This document shows positions 45,401-56,957 of a stretch of 60,382 bases of DNA, piece after piece. Under the pieces are notes generated by a model. It ran no database searches and had not been told where the DNA came from. It was given only the letters and a program-made list of their open reading frames with translations. A program made the translations under genes and the position numbers. Positions within the stretch are counted from its first letter, which is position 1. Each line of letters starts with the position of its first letter. The stretch is taken from contig AJFK01000005.1 of the NCBI GenBank assembly GCA_000467715.1, positions 1 to 60,382 on the forward strand. The letters are read 5' to 3'. Source of the DNA: Hysterium pulicare CBS 123377 (lineage: Eukaryota > Ascomycota > Dothideomycetes > Hysteriales > Hysteriaceae).

Positions 45401-46758
45401 CTCGCAGAATGCCAAATCAAATTGAAGCAAATCAAGGAACGGATCCAGCGTTATTTCGACAGATACGGTGATGAGTGGGCAGAAGCCTTCTACGACAGCC
45501 TCATCGAGGGAAACTCCTCCGTAGAGCTGTTCAGGAAAGAATACCTAAACCAGTCTGCTTTAACGAGATATCTTCGAAAAGACATTAGCCATGGCAAGCT
45601 TGGATGGATCAATGAAGTTGTTGGAGAGAAGGACTACAAAGCTGCTGGTTTAGCCCTGAATGAAGTGGCCCAAAAGCAGGAGTCAAACGCATGGTGCAAA
45701 AAAGTCCAGCTGTCCCTCGGAAAGCTTGCATTGCTTTGTGGAAGCAAAGAAGGCCCTCCAGATCCAGAACTGGAAGAGGTTAAGTCCAGAAACCAACGTG
45801 AGCTGCAATTATCAATGGTTCAAGAATTAGTCTGGCAGCAGCTCGAACCAACAACGGCTGATGCTCTGGATGCTGAATCAGCGATAGACTTGCTCATGAA
45901 GAAATTTGGCAAAGTATTTACAAAGAACAGGAGTGCGCAGCAACAACTGCTCCGGCAAGGCTTTGAAGAGCTCTACAATAAGCGAGTTATGGAGCCGGGG
46001 GTGCTCATTGACGTTTTGACGCTTATGGATCAGGATCATATTGACGAGTATGAACCTGGCATTTGCACTGAAGAATATTGGTACGCACTACAGGTTTTGG
46101 ACAATGCCTGGCATGATATGGACCAAACGACGCGTGAAAGCATGCTCAATATCATCTGGATGCGGTGTTACATCCGGGACAATTGGGCAGGCATCAATGA
46201 TACAACGGACCTTTCGGACCAGCAAGTGAAGGAGCAATTTCAAGTGTCGACATTGGTTCGAACCTTGCAGTCGCTTATAAAGGCAAATGGTAAGCAAGAA
46301 TCCTCGGCGAGATCGCGTTGAGCTCGAACTGACAGATTTCCAAAGGCACAGACAAGGAGCTGAAAAATATCGGCATCCGGTCACCTGACAATGTGTTGGG
46401 AGCTGGCTGCAGTAGCGACGAGCTTGCGAAGCGATTTCCATCGGAAGATCTTCGAGATCCCCTGATGCGGGATAACCATGGAGACGACGAGGTGTTGCGG
46501 TATAATATCAAGCATTACAGGCTCGAGTATTGGCGCGACTTCTGCACAAGCCTTGCGAAAGAGTGGTTGGAAGACGAATTGTTAGAAGAGCAGGATGAGC
46601 GGGCTAAAATGCTGAATTCGGAGCTGTTGCATGCTGCAGTACAGTCGGTACTGAATGATTGGGCGCCATCCGAGACAGCTACGGATGCGCCCTCGGCATT
46701 TGACGGCGACGATGAGGAGAGCGTGGTCGATCAGGATGTGGACATGGAGTACCAGTGA
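42464..46758 (+). CDS. NUP133: Nucleoporin Nup133
   Basis: Scaffold of the Y-complex (Nup84 complex) of the nuclear pore. Five exons are inferred: 42464-42760, 42812-42881, 42923-43414, 43464-46289 and 46346-46758, giving 1365 residues. The N-terminal 90 residues are basic and disordered. The beta-propeller covers about 110-500 (EPFRAFAHPSTGYALALTYDHALAWDY, FSSGRLAQLTLRD, GGGSGGFFGFLGSGIRKAIA, TKTGIFQLWDLSW). The C-terminal half is the alpha-helical solenoid (LEQATFFSTQHQNILDF, YFDRYGDEWAEAFYD, QLSMVQELVWQQLEP). The start ATG gives MFSPEPSVRSSRP; upstream in-frame alternatives lack an ATG. Introns are 41-56 nt and each keeps the frame. The last exon is needed for the conserved acidic end. Confidence 0.93.
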
Positions 46759-46900
46759 AGCAAATGACTTTGGGCTTCGCAAAAGTGATTGCAGCAATTT
46801 GATTGAGGGCAGCATTGGGACATGGCGTTTCGGTCGACGCAAATCAGGGACGCAGCGTTCCCATCCACACAATACATTTTAATGCTTTTCTACATAGTGG

Positions 46901-47180
46901 GTCGAGTGAACGTCGGCCGTTTCATTTCGGCTCTGGATGCATTTTCTAGATCTATGTAATAGTACGGTATTGAGCCGATAGGGTGGAGCGGATATGTGCT
47001 CGGCATGTTCGCCGGGCCATGTGGTCGTTGGCTTTCAAGTCTCATCCGGGAAGCGCAAATTTGGCTCCGAACTTAGCTCCCTTTCATGAATTCATGGTGG
47101 CTGAGGAAATGGGGTGTCCGACAGGCTTGGCTTTGAGTGTGACATGGACTACGAGAGAAGGTCCTTCTGTGCATTTCCCG
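46901..47180 (+). repeat. Diverged direct repeat, copy A
   Basis: Aligns with 48782-49050 in the same orientation. Shared blocks in order are CGTCGGCCGTTTCATTTCGG, TCTAGATCT, GGTGGAGCGGA, GTGGTCGTTGGC, ATTTGGCTCC, GTGGCTGAGGAAA and, at the end, GAGAGAAGG followed closely by CCTTCTGTG. Indels separate the blocks, so the duplication is old. Confidence 0.75.
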
Positions 47181-48781
47181 AATTACGATCATTGCAGAGC
47201 ATTTCACGGGATAAGGTTCTACTCAAGGCTTATTTAATAAACCACCTAATGGCTCAACGATATCTGCGAATGGCATCCTGGACAACCTCCAACGTATGCC
47301 AGGGCCTTCCATCTTTGTATGTTTTGCAACCACAACCACTCTGGCTCCTGACCTGGATGCAGCCGGCAATACCTACTGCCGAGCGCTCCAAGATGGATAG
47401 GTCGTTCCGCTCTCTATCCGATGATAATACTCCATTGACTGACATACATAGCGCGCTATCCTTGTTCCCTTGTTTTGAATCTCTTGTATTGAACGACCCT
47501 TGTCTGCCGTGCACAATTGAGTGTTCTGGCTCGACATTTTCTCGCGGATTGAATTGGTAGGCTCGAGATTGCTGGTTGAGAAATGAGCAATATGTTTAGG
47601 TCCATGTACATCAACAAGGATAGCTTGGTTGATCAATCAAGGTTTGGGGCTATAGGGGAGAGACAGAAGCATAGCGAGGCGCAGGCATAGAGAATTTACC
47701 GGAGTTTTGAAGAGACAATGATGGACCATGTTTGTAGTGGAGTAAGAGTCAAGTACCCCTACCTTCTGTTGGAGATCATGTCGATGGGCGCGTTGGAAAA
47801 CCACGGTAAGCTCGCGGCTCAGAGACTGAAGGGACGGCTCGCAGGGGCCTAATTGTTCTTTCTCTGGTTTTGGAGTTGCGATAGGTGATAAAGACGAGTT
47901 TGACTGGTATGTCACAACTTTACAAATCATGCCATCTACAGGTCTCAAGCCGATATAACCAGACGATCCTCTGACTTCTCATGCTGTTAATAGAGCAGAT
48001 CTCTTTCCGTATTTCGCCTTGCTCTGGGAACCTAGGGTACCCTTCTCAGCTGTGTCTCTGGCGATGAGGCATGTCTGTCAAGACCCGTAACTTTAGACAG
48101 CTCAGCTCAGCAAAAAGGGTTGATAATAATTCCGATAAGCAAGCGAGGAGAAGACTCTGGTTACGCTCTTCCGATCTCTTGGTTACAGCTTCCACGTGCT
48201 CAACCTGCGGTGCCTTGAAACTTCCCCACTGGTGGTAAGCTCGTGCAAGCCTAGCTGTGTCGCGACCTCTTGGGTTGAAAGGGGCTTATGGGAGACACAT
48301 GGTTTGATCTCAAGGGTCAAACCTCTCAAGCGGTATCACGTGGCATTCTTGTTTGGTTGCCAATTTGCATCCCATGGGAGTGGTACCAGAAGGGTGCTTG
48401 GTCAGAGATAGAGTCATAGATTTGGCGCTTCCATCCAGTCTTGGGAGGATAGGCGATTGACGTCAGTAATTGTTCTGAAGTTCTTGGCGAGAGATCTCTG
48501 CTTTGGTATTGGAGGCCATGGTTGGGGTCGATATTCCTTGGAACTAGGTGCTGAATGAGGAAGCAGAGGACGTAGTTCTCCAAATTTGGAGCGAAGGCTA
48601 TCCAAAAGCCCCCTGGAGGCTTCATTGCTTGCGGTTGTTTGCTCTGTGGATGTCTAAAATCTCACCGACTCGCTGTTGAGGTGCTGTGCATGCGAAATCG
48701 CTTTCGCGATGGGTGCCGTACAGTGGCTACAGAAGTAGACGACAAATTGTTCTGAGGGTTGTGCGACCGTCGCGCCGAGTC

Positions 48782-49050
48782 GTCGAGCGGACGTCGGCCG
48801 TTTCATTTCGGGTTTCGATGCAATATCTAGATCTAGTGCAATAGGTTTTGTCTTGAGCGACGGGGTGGAGCGGAAACGTGGTCGTTGGCCTTCGGGATAT
48901 TTGGCTCCAAACGCAGCTCGCATTCAAGAATCAAGTGTGGCTGAGGAAAGGCGGTGCCTGATAGGCCTGGTTGTCCTTGGCTGTCAGAGCCGCTGATAAT
49001 TCGCGGTGCCTGCAGGAGAGAAGGACCTTCTGTGGGCGAGCGCGCATTCC
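48782..49050 (+). repeat. Diverged direct repeat, copy B
   Basis: Partner of 46901-47180. It lies about 0.7-0.9 kb upstream of the casein kinase start, so it may be the ancestral kinase-promoter copy, with copy A a duplicate next to NUP133, or the reverse. Confidence 0.75.
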
Positions 49051-49713
49051 CCTCATTTATCAGATCATCGGTGCTATTTCCAAACCCAGACCCGCTCACC
49101 CGCATCTCGAGCATTGCTGCTTGACCGCGATAGAGGGCACAGAATGAAGCAAACATGTCGTACGCAAGGACTCGAGTGGTGAATTTCGGAGGAGGCTGGT
49201 AGCTTGGGCGGCGCATTACATTGCACCTGCAGCGGTTAGCCCTGCCGTCGTCCATTCCGGTTGTTGTTCCGCCTGGCGCCATCACGAACAACAGCGCAGT
49301 CGGGTGCATCCAGTCTGCTGCCTTCTTGGACGCCGGCTTCAGTTCTATCGCAGTCGGCGTGAGAGACCATCATTCTGTCCATCGCCTCCAAGGGGCTCCA
49401 CCGGGCCTCCCCGTCCATATCTCGCCGGCCATAATACCCTCGAGCCCGTTGGTGACCTAACCTGAAAGTTCTGGCGTGGCTTGGCATTGGCAGCAGCGCT
49501 TTTCCAGCACCCTTTCTAACCCAATCCGTTCCCAAAGGACTGTTCTGACCGCCCACGACTCACCTTCACCACTGCAACTCCACAGCTTCTCCCAGCATCT
49601 TCATTCTTCTCCCTCACCACGCCCGCTTCAAATCATCTCGCACCTGACACCAGCCATCGGTCGTCCGCGCCTTGCCACCGAGCGTCCGCCTGCTGGACTC
49701 GCCAACGATAGCC

Positions 49714-51505
49714 ATGGCCTCCTCCTCGTCCAACGTCGTGGGCGTGCACTACCGCGTGGGCAAGAAGATCGGCGAGGGTTCTTTCGGAGTCATTTTCGAG
49801 GGTACTAACCTGCTCAATAACCAGCAGGTCGCTATCAAATTCGTACGGGCCCTCCCCATTGACATTCAAGGGGCCCTTTCGCGTGCTAATCAGTCCCTTC
49901 CAGGAACCACGAAAGAGCGACGCACCCCAATTACGAGACGAGTACCGGACATATAAGATTCTTGTGGGCTGCCGTAAGTCAAAAATTTCGTTTCCATATT
50001 GGCTCACACGTATCTAAAGGAGGCTTCGTACATGCGTGGGCGCCCAACAAACGAGTACGCATTGATGCACTTGGACACCATCAAGCATATTGGGGAAGCA
50101 GGAGGGCAAAAGCCTGGCATGCCACGTTGCCGCCCTTCCTGTCTCGCTTTCGCGTATAGAAACTGACCATTTTCACAGCTGGCATTCCCAATGTCTACTA
50201 CTTTGGTCAAGAAGGCTTGCATAACATCCTGGTCATCGACCTATTGGGACCCAGTTTGGAGGACCTTTTCGACCACTGCAATCGCAAATTTTCGATCAAG
50301 ACTGTTGTCATGGTTGCAAAACAGATGGTATGCTCGCTCATACCTGAACTAAGTTTAGTATCTCTAATTTCTCCAGCTCTCGAGGGTGCAAACAATTCAC
50401 GAGAAGAACTTGATATACCGAGACATCAAGCCTGACAATTTTCTTATTGGCCGACCGGGCTCCAAATCAGCAAATGTCATCCACGTTGTCGATTTTGGCA
50501 TGGCCAAGCAATATCGCGACCCCAAGACGAAGCAACACATTCCTTACCGAGAACGCAAGTCCCTTTCGGGAACCGCTCGATATATGAGTATCAATACCCA
50601 TTTGGGACGAGAACAGTCGCGAAGAGATGACTTGGAGGCTTTGGGGCACGTTTTCATGTATTTCTTAAGAGGCGGTCTTCCCTGGCAAGGCCTGAAAGCC
50701 GCTACCAACAAGCAAAAGTATGAGAAGATTGGAGAGAAGAAGCAGACTACGCCCATCAAGGACTTGTGTGATAATTTTCCAGGTTTGTACTTACCTTACC
50801 TACATTCCACGGTCCATTGACTAATGATCCCTCAGAAGAGTTCAACAAGTACCTAAGCTATGTTCGAAACCTTGGTTTCGAGGACACGCCCGATTACGAT
50901 TACCTACGCGAACTGTTCACTCAGGCTCTTAAGAGTACTGGCGAAGTTGAGGATGGTGAATATGATTGGATGAAGTTGAACAATGGAAAGGGCTGGGAAG
51001 CAATGAAGGCGCATCCCTCCGCTGCCCACTTGCATCACCCGAACATGCCCCAAAACTCCTCAACCGCTGTCAACCTTCACGGTCAACCAGCACGGCAACA
51101 AAAGACCCAGCTCCCAATCGACCATGTTCGTCTAAACGCTGATCTCCCAAAACCGGGAGCTACCCGGGGACCTCAAGTTGCCCGGAGCCCGCGAGACCAC
51201 AATCAAGCAAAGTACCATCCGGATGCGGTGAAAAGGAAGAGCATGGGGGAACTAGCGCCACCCGAGGGCTCAACCCAGGCACAATACCAGAATAGTCAAC
51301 CAAATCTGGCGGGCACAAGGATGACACCAGCGCAGAGTCCGATGGCGGCAAATGCTCAGCACCAGCCCGGGGTGAGACAGCCGCAACCTGAGCCTAAGGA
51401 AGGATTTGCGAAAAAATTCGCGAAAATCTTCTGTTGTGGTAAGTTCAAAGAATTTCTCTATTGCGGCTACCTGTGCCGTATTGACAATTTAAAGAAGGCG
51501 ACTAA
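49714..51505 (+). CDS. YCK2: Casein kinase I, membrane-anchored Yck type
   Basis: A palmitoylated plasma-membrane CK1 controlling morphogenesis, endocytosis and nutrient sensing. Six exons are inferred: 49714-49842, 49904-49973, 50179-50327, 50377-50782, 50836-51438 and 51495-51505, giving 455 residues. The kinase domain covers about 10-310: glycine loop [14 protein letters not shown], Lys in QQVAIKF, catalytic loop [13 protein letters not shown] motif as [10 protein letters not shown], the CK1-specific [16 protein letters not shown], and [14 protein letters not shown]. The tail is Gln/Pro-rich and ends KKFAKIFCC plus a few residues. The Cys pair is the probable palmitoylation site, matching yeast Yck1/2. 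The last intron (51439-51494) leaves a tail of only 2-3 residues after the cysteines; retention would add about 24. An AATAAA at 51661 may direct 3' processing. Confidence 0.93.
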
Positions 51506-54500
51506 ATAATTTGGCAAAGCAGCATAACTTCATACACATCAACATCATTACCCTAGCACCCCACACCGGCGGCCGCGCACAAACACCGGACTAGCTCGAT
51601 ATTCTGTTCTTCTAGACACCCGCCGGGCAGGACACATTACACCTAATCCTACCATTTAATAATAAAGCACCCCCATGCTCCTCTCTCATCCAAATCGGCC
51701 TCCTTCCTTTCCACAGGCCTCAATGACTTCTCCCAAAAACTCTCAGGCGCTTATACGTTCTCCAGGCGTGAGGCGCCGCAAAAAATCTGTTTCACCAATG
51801 AAGCCTTTTTTAATCGAAACGAAGCGTGAATGCGTCACGAAATCAAATTTCACACATCTTTGTCTTCTTAGTACTAGCAAGAGCGGGGGAGCGTGGAGCC
51901 AAGGGAGACGGTGGGCTTTTGTTGTTTCTGATAGCAAGCATGGTGTGTAGCCGAAATGGTTGTATTCATAGACTTTTTGTGTTGTCTCTTTGCTTGAGCC
52001 TTTTTCTTTCTTCCGGTAGCTCTTTCTTTCTCCTTTCATCGGGCCATCTTTCCGTTCCACGTTGGTTTTACCTGCCTGCATCAGCGAGTCTCAGCGTGTC
52101 CACTGAAGATTTCACCCCATTTGGAGTGCTTCAGACAGCCAGCAAACATGCATCAGCGAATTGACTCTAATGCTCACCGGGAGCCTCCACTTTTTTCCTC
52201 TGTTCTTGCCTTATCTTCTCTCCTTTCCTTTTCTTGGCTTGGCGTTTGATTGGCAGGGATGGGGATACATTTGCATTTTCTTTGTTATTCTTGTTTCTCT
52301 TTTCCTTCTGCTACACTCGTTCATCAGCCTGCCTAAGGCATGCATTTGCGGAGCATAGAAGTGAATGTGAGAAGGGAGTACTCGACAGTGAGTGACCGGG
52401 GATCGAAGAATAGAGGTGGGAAGCAGCTCGCGGGGATGACTAGACGCATAGCGAAGAAGTTTAGGTTGTTGTGGTTGTTGCTGCTCCTGTTGCTTGGGCT
52501 CTTTGTTTATAGGAATCCCGTAATGAAACCAAATAGATGGGGCGTAGGACCTTTTGAATATCCTTTTCTGAATCACGTTGTGGATGTGATTATCATGGTT
52601 CTCGAATAACTTTTATTGAGTGGCTTGGTGTTTCTAGTTTCCATTCTTTACAGAAGTCATCCTTAAATCCATCACCGAAACGAGACATTTCCACCCACCA
52701 ACCACCCACTTTGCCGTATCTTCTCACTACCACCTCACGTCTACAAATCGTGTCGTGTGCTCTATTTCGCACCATGTCGTCCACCATTTCACGCATGATT
52801 CCACAACCTACTTCATCATTCTACCTAGGGCTCGCCTTCGGTATGGATATCAAATCCATACCTGACCTAGCCTTACGCTTCTCGCTCTAAGAGCCATCGT
52901 CGATCCCTACCGTGATGCAGACGCGTGACTGCGTCTATGGCCCGCTGGTACTATAACGCATATGACTAGGTAGTTGTTCGGGTAGTTTCAAGGGAGGCAA
53001 AAGAGCAGAGGAGGGGTGAGGTATTCGACTAGGTGGTGTCGAGGATTCGGTGCTTTGGATATCAGAACGCATGGGAATGAAGGGGAGGAGGCTGAGGGTT
53101 TGCCTGGGAAGGGAATGGTAGATCGTAGCACTTAAAGAAGAGTTTGCAAAGCTCAACCACGCGTAAGCAGTGATTATATTTAAAGCTCTCATTCATGGTT
53201 GGTTTCATTAAATGATGTAACGGTGTTTTTTTGATTTGGTCGTAGCACTTGTTGGAATGAGAACTTAACCTCATGCCGTTCTTTCTGCACGAGGAAGGAA
53301 GCACGTTGACGGATGTCATAAGGTATGATCCGCTTGAGACGAAGTGGAATGAGGCTTGCATGTTAGCGTTGAGTTCCCATGGTTGACGGAGAGCAGGTCC
53401 GGCGAATGGGTGGGCGAGGGCCTTCGGATGATTTTAGGAGGTTGGTGGAGTTACCTTCAAGAGAATAAGGTTCAAAGTTCTGGAAGAATGTACATACATT
53501 ATGCGGTTGTCATCCTTGAAGCAGTTCCGAACAACGACGGGGGCACGAGGCGTGTCCCTCGAAGCCTCGTCGATCTGCCGCAATAAAGCTCAGGTGCGCA
53601 TGGGATTGAAGGGTTGGAGAAACTGTGAGACCTGCTGCTACTTTCCGTCAGAAGATTCCAATTAGCATGTGGCACGAGGATGTTGTTCCTTCTAATCATC
53701 TCGATTCGCCGCTGTAGCCTTGCTCCGTAGAGCGAGCATGGATTGCAGGGTGAATGCAAGCAGTGGAGTGTACAGAGCGAGTCAGCGGACCTATGCTCAT
53801 GTACACAGCTGATACTCTCATGCATTTCTGAAGGTTGCATTATGTACTGTTGAGCAATATAGAAAGGAAAGAGTCCAATAAAGCTTGATGGAGGACCGGC
53901 AGCACATTGCCGCGTTAGCTAAATACCAGAGCGGCAATGCGGTTTCGGAGTCTTGCTTTGGTAATTGCTTTGGGGTATGGGTGCACGAGCATGCTTCTGG
54001 CTTGCTCCGCGTGTATCTGATTGGGTATGCGCAAGATATGTTGCTGCGTCTAGTACATAGCCAGAGATGATAGATCCGATGTCAGTCTTGAAATGACCGA
54101 AATAGCAGCGAATTTGATTACTTTTTTTCTCGATTTGATCTTGGATCTTTGGGTCAAATGTAGGACGGCATGCTGAGGTTTGACGATGGAGGCGCAGGCT
54201 TTCGGTATGGTTGTATACTGACGACGTACTCATCTTGGCGCAACGTTTTCTGCATCAGTGAAATGAGCATGTGGAAGGAGAGCTTGGCATTGCATTGAGA
54301 TGCTAAGCTGGTGAAAAAAGTATCTTTCCGCATTAGTCTTAGGTTACTAGAGAGATGCGGTGTAGGATTTGGATGTAGTATACGGTAGTAGTGGATTGAT
54401 CAAGTATATATACGGGCGCCAGTGCATGTGCTTACCTGGTTATCGTTATGCTTTCCGTCTGATGGAGCTGGGATCGGGTAGGAGGCGTTTTCGAACACCT

Positions 54501-56083
54501 GGTAATAGTAAAATAGAACGGTTCCAGCGTTAGGCTCGGGCTTTTGAAGCAGATGTGGTACAGGTCTAAACGTGCCAGCGTAGTAGTGTCGGGGTACAGC
54601 GATTGTTAGTGAGACTCAGGTATTGGAGGATCCGCGAAAGGACGGATGTCTGCGCACACTTCTCTTTGATTGGTGAGACGGGATGAGGCATTCTGGGGCA
54701 AAAGTAAAAGTAAAGTTTGAGGCTGCTCCTTTGCCGCGGTAGTCTCGACTTCTCAAGCAAGCGTGGTGCAGCTCAGAAGTATCTAAACATGAATGTGGTA
54801 GGAGCGCAATGTTGTGGGGAGGACGGGAGTAGGTTGAAGGCCTCAATCGACGGCAATCGTGTCTGACCCAAGATGGGGAAGACGGGTAGGGACGCACGTC
54901 GGGAGACTTGCTGCATCGCAGTGTGTAAGGAGGGAAAGGATGATAGGTGGACCGTGATGATGGATTTAGCTGGCGGGATGGAGTAAATTCCCCCGGTCAT
55001 TGGGAGCTAATGCAGGTAAATGGGGTGTAGCGGGCAAAAGCAAGAGAATATGGAGACAGTCTGCGGGAACGAGAAACGAGGAAAGTAAAGTGGTTCCTTC
55101 TGTTGCATTCTGCGGTTACGAAGGACCTAGGTAGGCATGTCGTGTTCGATGTTCTTGAAGAAAGTGGCTGACTGGTTTTGGACTCTGGCTGCGTAGAAAG
55201 GAGCGGATTTGATCAAGTGACTTGTGCCGCATCTAGATAGACAGAGTGTGCTTCGTGGGAAGGAAGTGGGTGTGCGAATGAAAGAATGAGGGAAATAGGC
55301 TTTGTCGCGATGCGCTATGTGGTCGTACTTAGTGTTCTTGATGCATACACGATTCGCATGAAAAGCGGGATCAGAATAGAACGGGGAGAATTTCCTTAAT
55401 CGTAGATGCATGAATTGTATCATTCAGTGGTCGCACACTTCAGAAGAGGCGCAGGAAGCAAGCAGGGAGCCGTTGATGTTGTGCTCACGCATATATGCAC
55501 CGAGTACAATGGGATGCTTGGTGTGCTTGGTGTGCTTGAACGGTGAACTATCTTTCAGGGGATGTCCCTGAACATCTTGGAGCCATGTTCATCCGGATCG
55601 CTGAGTATGAAAGCTCGTAGGTATCACGAGCAGTCGATTGCGGAATGACAGGGCACGAGCTATCACGATCGATGCACTTCGATGATGTGTGGAGAAACTG
55701 TGTTACCCAAATGCTCTTGACATTATTTCACACCGAAACTACACTATCTTGACTATCTTGGCTCTCCACGACTTTCCTTTCCCGTGAGATTAGTCTACAA
55801 TCATATACACCCCAATATTGCACAATCGTAAGTCCCCAATTAACGTATAATCCGAAAAATGTGCAAGGCCGTGTCAAAACCATCCAAATAGTGCCGTAAA
55901 GATATTACCAGTTAGTACTCTTCAATCTACCCAGCGAAGAAGGAGAATGAATAAAAGTGAAAATTGAGATAGCCACCAACTTTTGGGGAAACGTGAAGAA
56001 GACAGCCGCCCAGGATAAAAAGGTCGTCAAGATTTTCAGACAGCCGTCCGTATGCTAACGCTGAGGGAGATAAGAGTGAAAAG
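51506..56083. other. 4.6-kb gene-poor region
   Basis: No frame longer than about 125 codons has family resemblance, and no splice-linked exons could be assembled. The first kilobase is T-rich on the plus strand and may be the kinase 3' flank. A plus-strand frame at 52340-52609 encodes one hydrophobic helix but nothing recognisable. A perfect 9-bp inverted repeat lies at 52840-52862 and a short CTTGGTGTG repeat at about 55516-55540. A long non-coding transcript or large regulatory region is possible but unproven. Confidence 0.4.
52840..52862. repeat. Perfect 9-bp inverted repeat with 5-nt loop
   Basis: GGTATGGAT, then ATCAA, then ATCCATACC. It could form a small hairpin or be a dimeric factor site. 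It is not followed by a T-run and no gene is near enough to give it a role. Confidence 0.6.
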
Positions 56084-56957
56084 TCATGAAGCATGAAGCG
56101 CGGTCACGCCCAGTTGAGGCGATGCAGTCGATTCAGGCGTAAAGAATTGCCTTTTCCTGTCCTGTTGCATATCACCCAAGATATGCTCCACCGCTTTCAG
56201 AACGTGGCGTTTCGAGTGAATCAACCCATGGCTCTTTATCTGGTTGTTCTTGTTGTTTGGTTTTTCATTTTCGAGCAGGGCCTTCCAGTGGCTACTCAGA
56301 ATCAACTGTTCAAATCGTACAAGGCTCAGACTAAGTTCGAGACGTGCATCCTTCTCTCGAAGACTTTTCTCCATCCTCTTAGCCTTTTCTTCTTCGAGGA
56401 TTTCAGAGCCATCATAAAAACTGCTAGCCAACGCCATCGTTTGTGATGATGTATCCGGTAGCTCGCGCGAGCGTCGAATGGAGGATGATGGAGATCTTCG
56501 CTTGTAGGGAAGCGCTGGCGGGTAAGCCCTAGAGTAGGGCTTTGATATTCGGTGCGTGTTTGGCAGGTGGACGCCGTCCACGGCGGAAGAAAGATGAGGG
56601 ACGGTGCCGGAATTTGCTGTGGCCAAGGCCCCTTCTGTGACGGTTCTTCCCTCTACGCTGCGGTTGGAAAATTGAGGAAATTGTTGAGGAAAAGGAGGCA
56701 AATTGATCAATGGCCTGGATGATATGGAACCATTCCCTTCGACCTTCCTATACAAGAAGTCAGTAAGGTACGCATGGAGCACAATGAGAACCATACAAGG
56801 GACAGTTGACGGAGTGCATTTGAACATGCATATTGACGAGTGGAGTTGACGTGAAGAGTATCAGTAATGAACGGTAAATGTAAAGGCCACTTGGAATCAG
56901 CCAGCCACCCAAAGAATTAGGGTGATTGAAAGAGTAGAGAATACACGGAAGAAGCAT
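56084..56957 (-). CDS. Hypothetical protein, two exons (tentative)
   Basis: I do not recognise this product. The longer frame (56827-56084) carries a charged, probably helical C-terminal half (EEEKAKRMEKSLREKDARLE, then a basic QIKSHGLIHSKRH and AVEHILGDMQQDRKRQF) that looks coding. An intron from 56796 (GTATGG) to 56748 (branch CTGAC, acceptor TATAG) joins it in frame to 56957-56797, whose ATG starts a segment with a hydrophobic stretch (GLYIYRSLLILFTSTPLV). The joined frame is 274 residues. The hydrophobic part could be a membrane anchor. The model is based only on splice signals and frame agreement. Further upstream exons are possible. Confidence 0.35.

Larger units (their letters stand above)
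46759..49713. other. Gene-poor 2.95-kb region with duplicated segment
   Basis: No supported gene. It contains two diverged direct repeats (46901-47180 and 48782-49050) and a 15-nt match to a sequencing-adapter end at 48163-48177. A plus-strand open frame of 148 residues (47114-47560) has no family resemblance and overlaps the first repeat. The right end (about 49500-49713) is pyrimidine-rich, as expected of the kinase gene's promoter or leader. Confidence 0.45.

Noticed and set aside
47114-47560. 148-residue plus-strand open frame downstream of NUP133
   Set aside because: No domain or signal is visible, and it overlaps a non-coding duplicated segment whose other copy has no such frame.
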